DNA of 64,000 bases from Arenicola marina (taxonomy: Eukaryota; Annelida; Polychaeta; Arenicolidae), in contig OZ025248.1 in assembly GCA_964019135.1 (NCBI GenBank), positions 45,253,670 through 45,317,669 on the forward strand, written 5' to 3'. This document shows positions 1-9,479 of this stretch, piece after piece. The notes below the pieces were generated by a model. The model did not search any database and was not told the DNA's origin. It saw only the letters and a program-made list of their open reading frames with translations. The translations under genes were made by a program, and so were the position numbers. Position 1 is the first letter of the stretch. The number at the start of each line of letters is the position of its first letter.

Positions 1-336
1 TCATAAATATTGACCTCATTTTTGGACCGTAACGAGTGGCGAGATCCTATGTTGTTGGTGGGCCTTTGGCTGATCGCCAGCGACCCATTAGAGTGCATAT
101 ATTACCGATGCCTATGGTATAAAATAACAACTTGGGGTTGGCCTGCTTGGTCGCTCTTGATTTCTGTGGTGTCGGCGGTCACCAGACCAGCAGTTGGCGC
201 ACGCCCACTGTGGCAACGTTCGTGCAGTATGATACATAGCCCCGAGGGGCCTCGCTTGGCAGCCAGCTTGGAACTGAGAAACTGTTCATGGGGTCGCTTG
301 GGGGCTATACGATATACACAGATTCCATTTCATTAA
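1..336. other. Unassigned unique DNA at left edge
   Basis: I see no recognisable gene here. A 108-codon frame at 10-336 (+) has no recognisable domain, no clear composition bias and no splice context, so I treat it as chance. The stretch ends at a run of 12 G (338-349). It is probably intronic or intergenic sequence upstream of the CD164-type exons. Confidence 0.5.
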
Positions 337-412
337 CGGGGGGGGGGGGCGGTTATCCACTGGGTCATGGCTCTCCTCCACCCTGGATACTCCGAACTGA
401 CGCGATACGACT
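337..412 (+). repeat. SINE 3'-tail-like fragment at minisatellite edge
   Basis: After the G-run, the text has GGTTATCC, then GGG and ATGGCTC, and then TGACGCGATACGA followed by TTTAAAGTGTCC. The same order of blocks occurs in the 3' half of the full-length SINE at 19631-19886 (GGTTACCC, GGGATATGGCTCC, TTGACGCGATATAACC, TTAAAGCGTCC) and again in the copy at 21197-21448. No tRNA-like head is present, so this would be a 5'-truncated or degraded copy. It runs without a break into the 29-bp array. Similarity was judged by eye and is moderate. Confidence 0.5.
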
Positions 413-3400
413 TTAAAGTGTCCTTCCCTATGCCCCCAATTATAAAGTGTCCTTTCCTATTCCCCCAATTGTAAAGTGTCCTTTCCTATGCCCCCAGTTG
501 TAAAGTATCCTTCCCTATGCCCCCAATTATAAAGTGTCCTTCTCTATTCCCCCAATTGTAAAGTGTCCTTCTCTATGCCCCCAGTTGTAAAGTGTCCTTC
601 CCTATGCCCCCAATTGTAAAGTGTCCTTCCCTATGCTCTCAAATGTAAAGTGTCCTTCCCTATGTCCCCAATTATAAAGTGTCCTTCCCTATGCCCCCAG
701 TTGTAAAGTGTCCTTCCCTATTCCCCCAATTGTAAAGTGTCCTTCCCTATTCCCCCAATTGTAAAGTGTCCTTCCCTATGCCCTCAATTGTAAAGTGTCC
801 TTCCCTATGCCCCCAATTATAAAGTGTCCTTCCCTATGCCCCCAATTGTAAAGTGTCCTTCCCTATGCCCCCAATTGTAAAGTGTCCTTCCCTATGCCCT
901 CAATTGTAAAGTGTCCTTCCCTATGCCCCCAATTATAAAGTGTCCTTCCCTATGCCCCCAATTGTAAAGTGTCCTTCCCTATGCCCCCAATTATAAAGTG
1001 TCCTTCCCTATGCCCCCAATTGTAAAGTGTCCTTCCCTATGCCCCCAATTATAAAGTGTCCTTCCCTATTCCCCCAATTGTAAAGTGTCCTTCCCTATGC
1101 CCCCATTTGTAAAGTGTCCTTCCCTATGCCCCCAATTGTAAAGTGTCCTTCCCTATGCTCTCAATTGTAAAGTGTCCTTCCTATGTCCCCAATTATAAAG
1201 TGTCCTTCCCTATTCCCCCAATTGTAAAGTGTCCTTCCCTATTCCCCCAATTGTAAAGTGTCCTTCCCTATTCCCCCAATTGTAAAGTGTCCTTCCCTAT
1301 GCCCTCAATTGTAAAGTGTCCTTCCCTATGCCCCCAATTATATAGTGTCCTTCCCTATGCCCCCAATTGTAAAGTGTCCTTCCCTATGCCCCCAATTATA
1401 AAGTGTCCTTCCCTATTCCCCCAATTGTAAAGTGTCCTTCCCTATTCCCCCAATTGTAAAGTGTCCTTGCCTATTCCCCCAATTGTAAAGTGTCCTTCCC
1501 TATGCCCTCAATTGTAAAGTGTCCTTCCCTATGCCCCCAATTATAAAGTGTCCTTCCCTATGCCCCCAATTGTAAAGTGTCCTTCCCTATGCCCCCAATT
1601 ATAAAGTGTCCTTCCCTATTCCCCCAATTGTAAAGTGTCCTTGCCTATTCCCCCAATTGTAAAGTGTCCTTCCCTATGCCCTCAATTGTAAAGTGTCCTT
1701 CCCTATGCCCCCAATTATAAAGTGTCCTTCCCTATGCCCCCAATTGTAAAGTGTCCTTCCCTATGCCCCCAATTATAAAGTGTCCTTCCCTATTCCCCCA
1801 ATTGTAAAGTGTCCTTCCCTATGCCCCCAGTTGTAAAGTGTCCTTCCCTATGCTCCCAATTGTAAAGTGTCCTTCCCTATGCTCTCAATTGTAAAGTGTC
1901 CTTCCCTATGTCCCCAATTATAAAGTGTCCTTCCCTATTCCCCCAATTGTAAAGTGTCCTTCCCTATTCCCCCAATTGTAAAGTGTCCTTCCCTATTCCC
2001 CCAATTGTAAAGTGTCCTTCCCTATGCCCTCAATTGTAAAGTGTCCTTCCCTATGCCCCCAATTATAAAGTGTCCTTCCCTATGCCCCCAATTGTAAAGT
2101 GTCCTTCCCTATGCCCCCAGTTGTAAAGTGTCCTTCCCTATGCCCCCAATTGTAAAGTGTCCTTCCCTATGCTCTCAACTGTAAAGTGTCCTTCCCTATG
2201 TCCCCAATTATAAAGTGTCCTTCCCTATTCCCCCAATTGTAAAGTGTCCTTCCCTATTCCCCCAATTGTAAAGTGTCCTTCCCTATGCCCTCAATTGTAA
2301 AGTGTCCTTCCCTATGCCCCCAATTATAAAGTGTCCTTCCCTATGCCCCCAATTGTAAAGTGTCCTTCCCTATTCCCCCAATTGTAAAGTGTCCATCCCT
2401 ATGCACCCAGTTGTAAAGTGTCCTTTCCTATGCTCCCAATTGTAAAGTGTCCTTCCCTATGCCCCCAATTATAAAGTGTCCTTCCCTATTCCCCCAATTG
2501 TAAAGTGTCCTTGCCTATTCCCCCAATTGTAAAGTGTCCTTCCCTATGCCCTCAATTGTAAAGTGTCCTTCCCTATGCCCCCAATTATAAAGTGTCCTTC
2601 CCTATGCCCCCAATTGTAAAGTGTCCTTCCCTATGCCCCCAATTATAAAGTGTCCTTCCCTATTCCCCCAATTGTAAAGTGTCCTTCCCTATGCCCCCAG
2701 TTGTAAAGTGTCCTTCCCTATGCTCCCAATTGTAAAGTGTCCTTCCCTATGCTCTCAATTGTAAAGTGTCCTTCCCTATGTCCCCAATTATAAAGTGTCC
2801 TTCCCTATTCCCCCAATTGTAAAGTGTCCTTCCCTATTCCCCCAATTGTAAAGTGTCCTTCCCTATTCCCCCAATTGTAAAGTGTCCTTCCCTATGCCCT
2901 CAATTGTAAAGTGTCCTTCCCTATGCCCCCAATTATAAAGTGTCCTTCCCTATGCCCCCAATTGTAAAGTGTCCTTCCCTATGCCCCCAGTTGTAAAGTG
3001 TCCTTCCCTATGCCCCCAATTGTAAAGTGTCCTTCCCTATGCTCTCAACTGTAAAGTGTCCTTCCCTATGTCCCCAATTATAAAGTGTCCTTCCCTATTC
3101 CCCCAATTGTAAAGTGTCCTTCCCTATTCCCCCAATTGTAAAGTGTCCTTCCCTATGCCCTCAATTGTAAAGTGTCCTTCCCTATGCCCCCAATTATAAA
3201 GTGTCCTTCCCTATGCCCCCAATTGTAAAGTGTCCTTCCCTATTCCCCCAATTGTAAAGTGTCCATCCCTATGCACCCAGTTGTAAAGTGTCCTTTCCTA
3301 TGCTCCCAATTGTAAAGTGTCCTTCCCTATGCTCCCAATTGTAAAGTGTCCTTCCCTATGCCCCCAATTATAAAGTGTCTTTCCCTATGCCCCCCATTGT

Positions 3401-3478
3401 AAAGTGTCCTTCCCTCTGCCCCCAATTGTAAAGTGTCCTTCCCTATGCCCCCAATTGTAAAGTGTCCTTCCCTATGCC
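412..3478. repeat. 29-bp minisatellite, array A (about 106 copies)
   Basis: A head-to-tail tandem array of a 29-bp unit whose core reads AATTGTAAAGTGTCC followed by TTCCCTATGCCCCC. The period was checked from successive AATTGTA positions (844, 873). Recurrent variants are AATTATA for AATTGTA, ATTCCCCC for ATGCCCCC, GCTCTC, and CTTGCC for CTTCCC. They recur at fixed distances: CTTGCC near 1467, 1641 and 2511 (174 = 6 units; 870 = 30 units) and the GTCCATCC/CACCC variant near 2394 and 3264 (870 again). This shows an 870-bp higher-order repeat. The period is not divisible by three and frames close quickly, so it is non-coding. Confidence 0.97.
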
Positions 3479-4083
3479 CTGGAATTCACGAATGACTGCT
3501 GTCAGCTGCCTTGCCTTACAACAAAGGATCATGTTATCTCATTAAGATGGAAGCTATGTGTAAAATTGTAACCAATAACCAAGTAAATGCCAACGATGAA
3601 TATACTATATATCTCTTTTTTTCTTACTTGCAGATGCTAACACGACAGGTAAGTGATGTTCGTTCGAAAAGTTTGGTTGATTTTCACGTTATATATACAT
3701 TCCTTTTCTCCTATCTTGGGTCGTGTGTCGAGGGTTGGGGGTGGGGGGGGGGGGCACCATACACAACTTGAGACTACCTTTGGATGTGTATGGTAACATT
3801 AAGATAATGCTCGGTGGTGCAAGACGTTTATATGTGGAGGTAGTTCATATGTGGTGCAATATCTTCATATGTGGTGCAATATCTTCATATGTGGTGCAGG
3901 ACATATACAGCGGAGCTGGGTGCCCTAAGTAATCTCCGGACTGTAGGATAATAGGAAACCTACTTGATTATGAGCTCGGGGTGGTTACTTCCTGCGATAG
4001 GGACACTCGCAAATCTCAGTATTCTGTAAACAAATATATATTTCTGTATAAACATGTATTTGATATATATTTCTATATATATT
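3479..4083. repeat. Unique segment, copy 1 of 1.79-kb duplication
   Basis: This segment begins at GGAATTCACGAATGAC and is nearly identical to 5273-5880. It holds the candidate microexon (3634-3648), a 12-G run (3743-3754), three short direct repeats of TCATATGTGGTGCA (about 3845-3900) and a TA-rich end. It stops abruptly inside the TA-rich tract, at TATATATTTC, where array B resumes at CAATTGTAAAG. That marks the duplication junction. Copy 2 continues past this point into more TA-rich DNA, so copy 2 carries the original right flank. Confidence 0.9.
3634..3648 (+). CDS. Candidate 15-nt mucin microexon, copy 1
   Basis: A pyrimidine-rich tract (ATCTCTTTTTTTCTTACTTG) ends in CAG at 3631-3633, followed by the 15-mer ATGCTAACACGACAG and a consensus donor GTAAGT at 3649. 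Fifteen nt preserves frame. Both downstream terminal exons (9480 and 16975) accept in phase 1. Read in phase 1, this exon encodes x-Ala-Asn-Thr-Thr and leaves a single G. That G would make Val with the TT of exon 9480 or Glu with the AA of exon 16975. Asn-Thr-Thr is an N-glycosylation sequon and fits the Ser/Thr-rich mucin stretch of a CD164-type protein. Splice-site strength and phase agreement are seen in the sequence; use as an exon is inference. Transcript data would decide. Confidence 0.42.
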
Positions 4084-5272
4084 TCCAATTGTAAAGTGTC
4101 CTTCCCTATTCCCCCAATTGTAAAGTGTCCTTCCCTATGCCCTCAATTGTAAAGTGTCCTTCCCTATGCCCCCAATTATATAGTGTCCTTCCCTATGCCC
4201 CCAATTGTAAAGTGTCCTTCCCTATGCCCCCAATTATAAAGTGTCCTTCCCTATTCCCCCAATTGTAAAGTGTCCTTCCCTATTCCCCCAATTGTAAAGT
4301 GTCCTTGCCTATTCCCCCAATTGTAAAGTGTCCTTCCCTATGCCCTCAATTGTAAAGTGTCCTTCCCTATGCCCCCAATTATAAAGTGTCCTTCCCTATG
4401 CCCCCAATTGTAAAGTGTCCTTCCCTATGCCCCCAATTATAAAGTGTCCTTCCCTATTCCCCCAATTGTAAAGTGTCCTTCCCTATGCCCCCAGTTGTAA
4501 AGTGTCCTTCCCTATGCTCCCAATTGTAAAGTGTCCTTCCCTATGCTCTCAATTGTAAAGTGTCCTTCCCTATGTCCCCAATTATAAAGTGTCCTTCCCT
4601 ATTCCCCCAATTGTAAAGTGTCCTTCCCTATTCCCCCAATTGTAAAGTGTCCTTCCCTATTCCCCCAATTGTAAAGTGTCCTTCCCTATGCCCTCAATTG
4701 TAAAGTGTCCTTCCCTATACCCCAAATTATAAAGTGTCCTTCCCTATGCCCCCAATTGTAAAGTGTCCTTCCCTATTCCCCCAATTGTAAAGTGTCCTTC
4801 CCTATGCCCCCAGTTGTAAAGTGTCCTTCCCTATGCCCCCAATTGTAAAGTGTCCTTCCCTATGCTCTCAACTGTAAAGTGTCCTTCCCTATGTCCCCAA
4901 TTATAAAGTGTCCTTCCCTATTCCCCCAATTGTAAAGTGTCCTTCCCTATTCCCCCAATTGTAAAGTGTCCTTCCCTATGCCCTCAATTGTAAAGTGTCC
5001 TTCCCTATGCCCCCAATTATAAAGTGTCCTTCCCTATGCCCCCAATTGTAAAGTGTCCTTCCCTATTCCCCCAATTGTAAAGTGTCCATCCATATGCCCC
5101 CAGTTGTAAAGTGTCCTTTCCTATGCTCCCAATTGTAAAGTGTCCTTCCCTATGCCCCCAATTATAAAGTGTCTTTCCCTATGCCCCCCATTGTAAAGTG
5201 TCCTTCCCTCTGCCCCCAATTGTAAAGTGTCCTTCCCTATGCCCCCAATTGTAAAGTGTCCCTCCCTATGCC
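4084..5272. repeat. 29-bp minisatellite, array B (about 41 copies)
   Basis: This is the same 29-bp unit and orientation as array A. Its first units reproduce the variant order found in array A from about 1265 onward, including the rare ATTATATAGTG variant (about 1340 in A, about 4170 in B) and the following CTTGCC variant. Its last units reproduce the end of array A (CCCCCCATTG, then CCCTCTGCC). It is therefore a copy of the right part of array A with internal units lost or never gained (1.2 kb against 2.2 kb). Confidence 0.95.
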
Positions 5273-5880
5273 CTGGAATTCACGAATGACTGCTGTCAGC
5301 TGCCTTGCCTTACAACAAAGGATCATGTTATCTCATTAAGATGGAAGCTATGTATAAAATTGTAACCAATAACCAAGTAAATGCCAACGATGAATATACT
5401 ATATATCTCTTTTTCTCTTACTTGCAGATGCTAACACGACACGTAAGTGATGTTCGTTCGAAAAGTTTGGTTGATTTTCACGTTATATATACATTCCTTT
5501 TCTCCTATCTTGGGTCGTGTGTCGAGGGTTGGGGGTGGGGGGGGGGGCACCATACACAACTTGAGACTACCTTTGGATGTGTATGGTAACATTAAGATAA
5601 TGCTCGGTGGTGCAAGACGTTTATATGTGGAGGTAGTTCATATGTGGTGCAATATCTTCATATGTGGTGCAGGACTTTCATATGTGGTGCAGGACATATA
5701 CAGCGGAGCTGGGTGCCCTAAGTAATCTCCGGACTGTAGGATAATAGGAAACCTACTTGATTATGAGCTCGGGGTGGTTACTTCCTGCGATAGGGACACT
5801 CGCAAATCTCAGTATTCTGTAAACAAATATATATTTCTGTATAAACATGTATTTGATATATATTTCTATATATATTTCTA
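5273..5880. repeat. Unique segment, copy 2 of 1.79-kb duplication
   Basis: Near-identical to 3479-4083 with an offset of about 1794 bp. The differences are few: AGGACTTTC replaces AATATCTTC in one of the TCATATGTGGTGCA repeats, the G-run is 11 rather than 12, TTTTCTCTTAC replaces TTTTTTTCTTAC in the pyrimidine tract, and there are scattered substitutions. The high identity in non-coding DNA argues for a recent duplication or continuing gene conversion. Confidence 0.9.
5428..5442 (+). CDS. Candidate 15-nt mucin microexon, copy 2
   Basis: This is the duplicate of 3634-3648: CAG at 5425-5427, the 15-mer ATGCTAACACGACAC, then GTAAGT at 5443. Both splice sites survive intact. Only the last exonic base changes, G to C. 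In phase 1 it would still encode Ala-Asn-Thr-Thr, but the split codon with the next exon would become Leu (with TT) or Gln (with AA). Loss of the exonic G before the GT slightly weakens the donor consensus. With both copies included the protein would gain two short sequon modules. Use as an exon is unproven. Confidence 0.38.
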
Positions 5881-5975
5881 TATATATTTGATATATATTT
5901 CTATATATATCTATATATATTTGATATATATTTCTATATATTTGATATATATTTCTATATATATATAATATATAA
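5860..5975. repeat. TA-rich simple repeat (TATATATTTC/TATATTTGA)
   Basis: Short alternating blocks of TATATATTTC and TATATTTGATA run for about 110 bp after the second unique copy. The left part is also present at the truncated end of copy 1 (4050-4083). The duplication breakpoint lies within this AT tract, which makes it a plausible site of strand slippage. Confidence 0.85.
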
Positions 5976-6554
5976 TAATTTATATCTTACTCCCGCCGAA
6001 GTACAACTACAATTCTATTGAGCTTGTAGTATGTAGTTCAATGTATATATCACCTCGTACGAATTGTTCATGGTAGCATCCTGTAAAGCAACGTAACAGT
6101 TTTCATCTGTATCAGAGAAATGAAGATTTTACGTTCCTACGTTGCTGAAAATCCATATAGTTTACGTAAGTAAACGTGTAAGAGATTGCAGTTGGAAGTC
6201 GAGACTAAAACTGTGCGTTCGTGCTTCACGAAAGTTGGGTATGCCACCAGTAACTAGCTGTTCTCACGCCATGCTTTGATGTTCCGGACTTTTATCCACA
6301 TCTCACGAGACCACGACGAAGTCTCGTAGCCAGAGATCTCGTCACTATACAAGACGATGGTCTCGGGAAGAGCGTGGTTTAACCCCTCACCTCAACAGCC
6401 GACATTTCACTGCGTCGCTGCGAAACCGTTGTGTAATAAAGAAGCAATGGGTTATGTGAACGTCATCGTCGTCTGATAGTAGGCCAGTCACGTGGCTGTT
6501 ATACATGTAGCTGCTATACGGTGTAGCCGTGTGAGAGGTTTGTCCAAAATATGG
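5976..6554. other. Unique non-coding DNA
   Basis: I see no open frame with recognisable content. There is a perfect 7-bp inverted repeat (ACGAGAC at 6305-6311, GTCTCGT at 6321-6327) in a patch rich in GTCTCG/CGAGAC words (about 6300-6370). I infer no function. The 24-bp array begins at the right end. Confidence 0.6.
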
Positions 6555-8881
6555 CCAGGTTCATGGACATTTACTAGCGCGGTTCATGGGAGGTTTCCTA
6601 GCGCGGTTCATGGGAGGTTTCCTAGCGCGGTTCATGGAGGTTTCCTTGCGCGGTTCATGGAGGTTTCCTAGCGCGGTTCATGAGAGCTTTCCCAGCGCGG
6701 TTCATGGAGGTTTCCTAGCGCGGTTCATGGGAGGTTTCCTAACGCGGTTCATGGGAGGTTTCCTAGCGCGGTTCATGGGAGGTTTCCTAGCGCGGTTCAT
6801 GGGAGGTTTCCTAGCGCGGTTCATGGGAGGTTTCCTTGCGCGGTTCATGGGAGGTTTCCTTGCGCGGTTCATGGGAGGTTTCCTTACGCGGTCCATGGGA
6901 GGTTTCCTAGCGCGGTTCATGGGAGGTTTCCTAGCGCGGTTCATGGGAGGTTTCCTAGCGCGGTTCATGGGAGGTTTCCTAGCGCGGTTCATGGGAGGTT
7001 TCCTAGCGCGGTTCATGGGAGGTTTCCTAGCGCGGTTCATGGAAGGTTTCCTAGCGCGGTCCATGGGAGGTTTCCTAGCGCGGTCCATGGGAGGTTTCCT
7101 AGCGCGGTTCATGGAGGTTTCCTAGCGCGGTTCATGGGAGGTTTCCTAGCGCGGTTCATGGGAGGTTTCCTAACGCGGTTCATGGAGGTTTCCTTGCGCG
7201 GTTCATGGAGGTTTCCTAGCGCGGTTCATGGGAGGTTTCCTTGCGCGGTTCATGGAGGTTTCCTAACGCGGTTCATGGGAGGTTTTCCAGCGCGGTTCAT
7301 GGGAGGTTTCCTAGCGCGGTTCATGGAGGTTTCCTAGCGCGGTTCATGGGAGGTTTCCTAGCGCGGTTCATGGAGGTTTCCTAGCGCGGTTCATGGAGGT
7401 TTCCTAGCGCGGTTCATGGGAGGTTTCCTTGCGCGGTTCATGGAGGTTTCCTTGCGCGGTTCATGGAGGTTTCCTAGCGCGGTTCATGGGAGGTTTCCTA
7501 GCGCGGTTCATGGAGGTTTCCTAGCGCGGTTTATGGGAGGTTTCCTAGCGCGGTTGATGGGAGGTTTCCTAGCGCGGTTCATGAGAGGTTTCCTAGCGCG
7601 GTCCATGGGAGGTTTCCTAGCGCGGTTCATGGGAGGTTTCCTAGCGCGCTTCATGGGAGGTTTCCTAGCGCGGTCCATGGGAGGTTTCCTAGCGCGGTTC
7701 ATGGGAGGTTTCCTAGCGCGGTCCATGGGAGGTTTCCTTGCGCGGTTCATGGAAGGTTTCCTAGCGCGGTTCATGGGAGGTTTCCTAGCGCGCTTCATGG
7801 GAGGTTTCCTAGCGCGGTCCATGGGAGGTTTCCTAGCCCGGTCCATGGGAGGTTTCCTAGCGCGGTTCATGGGAGGTTTCCTAGCGCGGTTGATGGGAGG
7901 TTTCCTAGCGCGCTTCATGGGAGGTTTCCTAGCGCGGTTCATGGGAGGTTTCCTAGCGCGGTTCATGGAAGGTTTCCTAGCGCGGTTCATGGGAGGTTTC
8001 CTAGCGCGCTTCATGGGAGGTTTCCTAGCGCGGTTCATGGGAGGTTTCCTAGCCCGGTCCATGGGAGGTTTCCTAGCGCGGTTCATGGGAGGTTTCCTAG
8101 CGCGGTTGATGGGAGGTTTCCTAGCGCGCTTCATGGGAGGTTTCCTAGCGCGGTTCATGGGAGGTTTCCTAGCGCGGTTCATGGAAGGTTTCCTAGCGCG
8201 CTTCATGGGAGGTTTCCTAGCGCGGTTCATGGGAGGTTTCCTTGCGCGGTTCATGGAAGGTTTCCTAGCGCGGTTCATGGGAGGTTTCCTAGCGCGCTTC
8301 ATGGGAGGTTTCCTAGCGCGGTCCATGGGAGGTTTCCTAGCCCGGTCCATGGGAGGTTTCCTAGCGCGGTTCATGGGAGGTTTCCTAGCGCGGTTGATGG
8401 GAGGTTTCCTAGCGCGGTTGATGGGAGGTTTCCTAGCGCGGTTCATAGGAGGTCTCCTAGCGCGGTTGATGGGAGGTTTCCTAGCGCGGTTGATGGGAGG
8501 TTTCCTAGCGCGGTTGATGGGAGGTTTCCTAGCGCGGTTGATGGGAGGTTTCCTAGCGCGGTTCACGAGAGGTTTCCTAGCGCGGTCCATGGGAGGTTTC
8601 CTAGCGCGCTTCATGGGAGGTTTCCTAGCGCGGTTGATGGGAGGTTTCCTAGCGCGGTTCACGAGAGGTTTCCTAGCGCGGTTCATGGGAGGTTTCCTAG
8701 CGCGCTTCATGGGAGGTTTCCTAGCGCGGTCCATGGGAGGTTTCCTAGCGCGGTTGATGGGAGGTTTCCTAGCGCGGTTGATGGGAGGTTTCCTAGCGCG
8801 GTTGATGGGAGGTTTCCTAGCGCGGTTGATGGGAGGTTTCCTAGCGCGGTTGATGGGAGGTTTCCTAGCGCGGTTGATGGG
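6555..8881. repeat. 24-bp minisatellite (about 97 copies)
   Basis: A tandem array of a 24-bp unit whose core is GGTTCATGGGAGG followed by TTTCCTAGCGC. Left of about 7530 many units are 23 bp (GGAGG for GGGAGG), which breaks the frame. Right of that, all units I read are 24 bp. Variants include GGTCCATGGG, CGCTTCATGGG and, concentrated near the right end, GGTTGATGGG, where the last six or so units are the same type. Because 24 is divisible by three, both strands carry long open frames (Met-Gly-Gly-Phe-Leu-Ala-Arg-Phe on +, Met-Asn-Arg-Ala-Arg-Lys-Pro-Pro on -). These are by-products. The edge unit at 6555 is degenerate (ACATTTACTAGCGC). Confidence 0.97.
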
Positions 8882-9440
8882 TCTGATGCATTCCTGTACA
8901 TAAGGAATCTTTAGTTATTTCGTTGTACAATGTACGTATCGTTTGTACCAGTTTGACACGTTCATGGAGGTTTAGTTTAAAGATTCTGTTTTGACTTTAT
9001 GTATGTATGTATCCGTTAAGGTGATTGGGTTTTACAAGTGGTCTCTTGTATATTTAAGTGCACGTGACGTTTCTCATAATGATTTGACATCAAAAATATA
9101 TATATGGTACATTTTGGAAAACAAAGTTATACATTATACATCATTGTCACTGGCCAATGGATATATATATATATATAATATAACTATATAATTTGACATA
9201 ATGGATTTGTAAGTTGGGTGTTTGATGTCAATAAATTCCATAGATCTATTTCTTCGAGGAAGAAACAATCGTGTGATGCCACTAAGTTTAAAGCATTTTT
9301 TTGTAGTATGTAAGCCTTGATAGATTTTTGTATTTTGAGCGAAGGTTTTGTTTGGATACCCTAGATGCTAGCTGGTCCTATAGTTTGATTTGATGTTTTG
9401 TACCATTGTTGACATTGCTCAGGGTGTGTTGCGACAACTG
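8882..9440. other. Unique AT-rich DNA upstream of exon 9480
   Basis: I see no coding signal. A lone relic of the 24-bp unit (ACGTTCATGGAGGTTTAG) lies near 8957-8974. A short TA repeat lies at about 9162-9180. An AATAAA hexamer lies at 9230-9235, about 250 bp before the exon acceptor. If used, it would end a transcript inside this intron, but nothing shows that it is. Confidence 0.5.
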
Positions 9441-9479
9441 GTGTTTCTTCTCTTCTTGCCTCCGCCCGTCGCTGTTTAG
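9441..9479 (+). promoter_or_regulatory. 3' splice site of exon 9480
   Basis: A pyrimidine-rich run (TTTCTTCTCTTCTTGCCTCC, then GCCCGTCGCTG) ends in TTTAG at 9475-9479. This is a good acceptor directly ahead of the long open frame. It sets the frame with one base coming from the preceding exon (phase 1). Confidence 0.6.

Noticed and set aside
7416..8903. 495-codon open frame (Met-Gly-Gly-Phe-Leu-Ala-Arg-Phe repeats) and the opposite-strand Asn-Arg-Ala-Arg-Lys-Pro-Pro frame, which could be taken for an RFamide-like or basic repeat protein
   Set aside because: The 24-bp period is divisible by three, so both strands stay open without selection. There is no signal peptide, no splice context and no unique flanking coding sequence, and the left part of the array is broken by 23-bp units.
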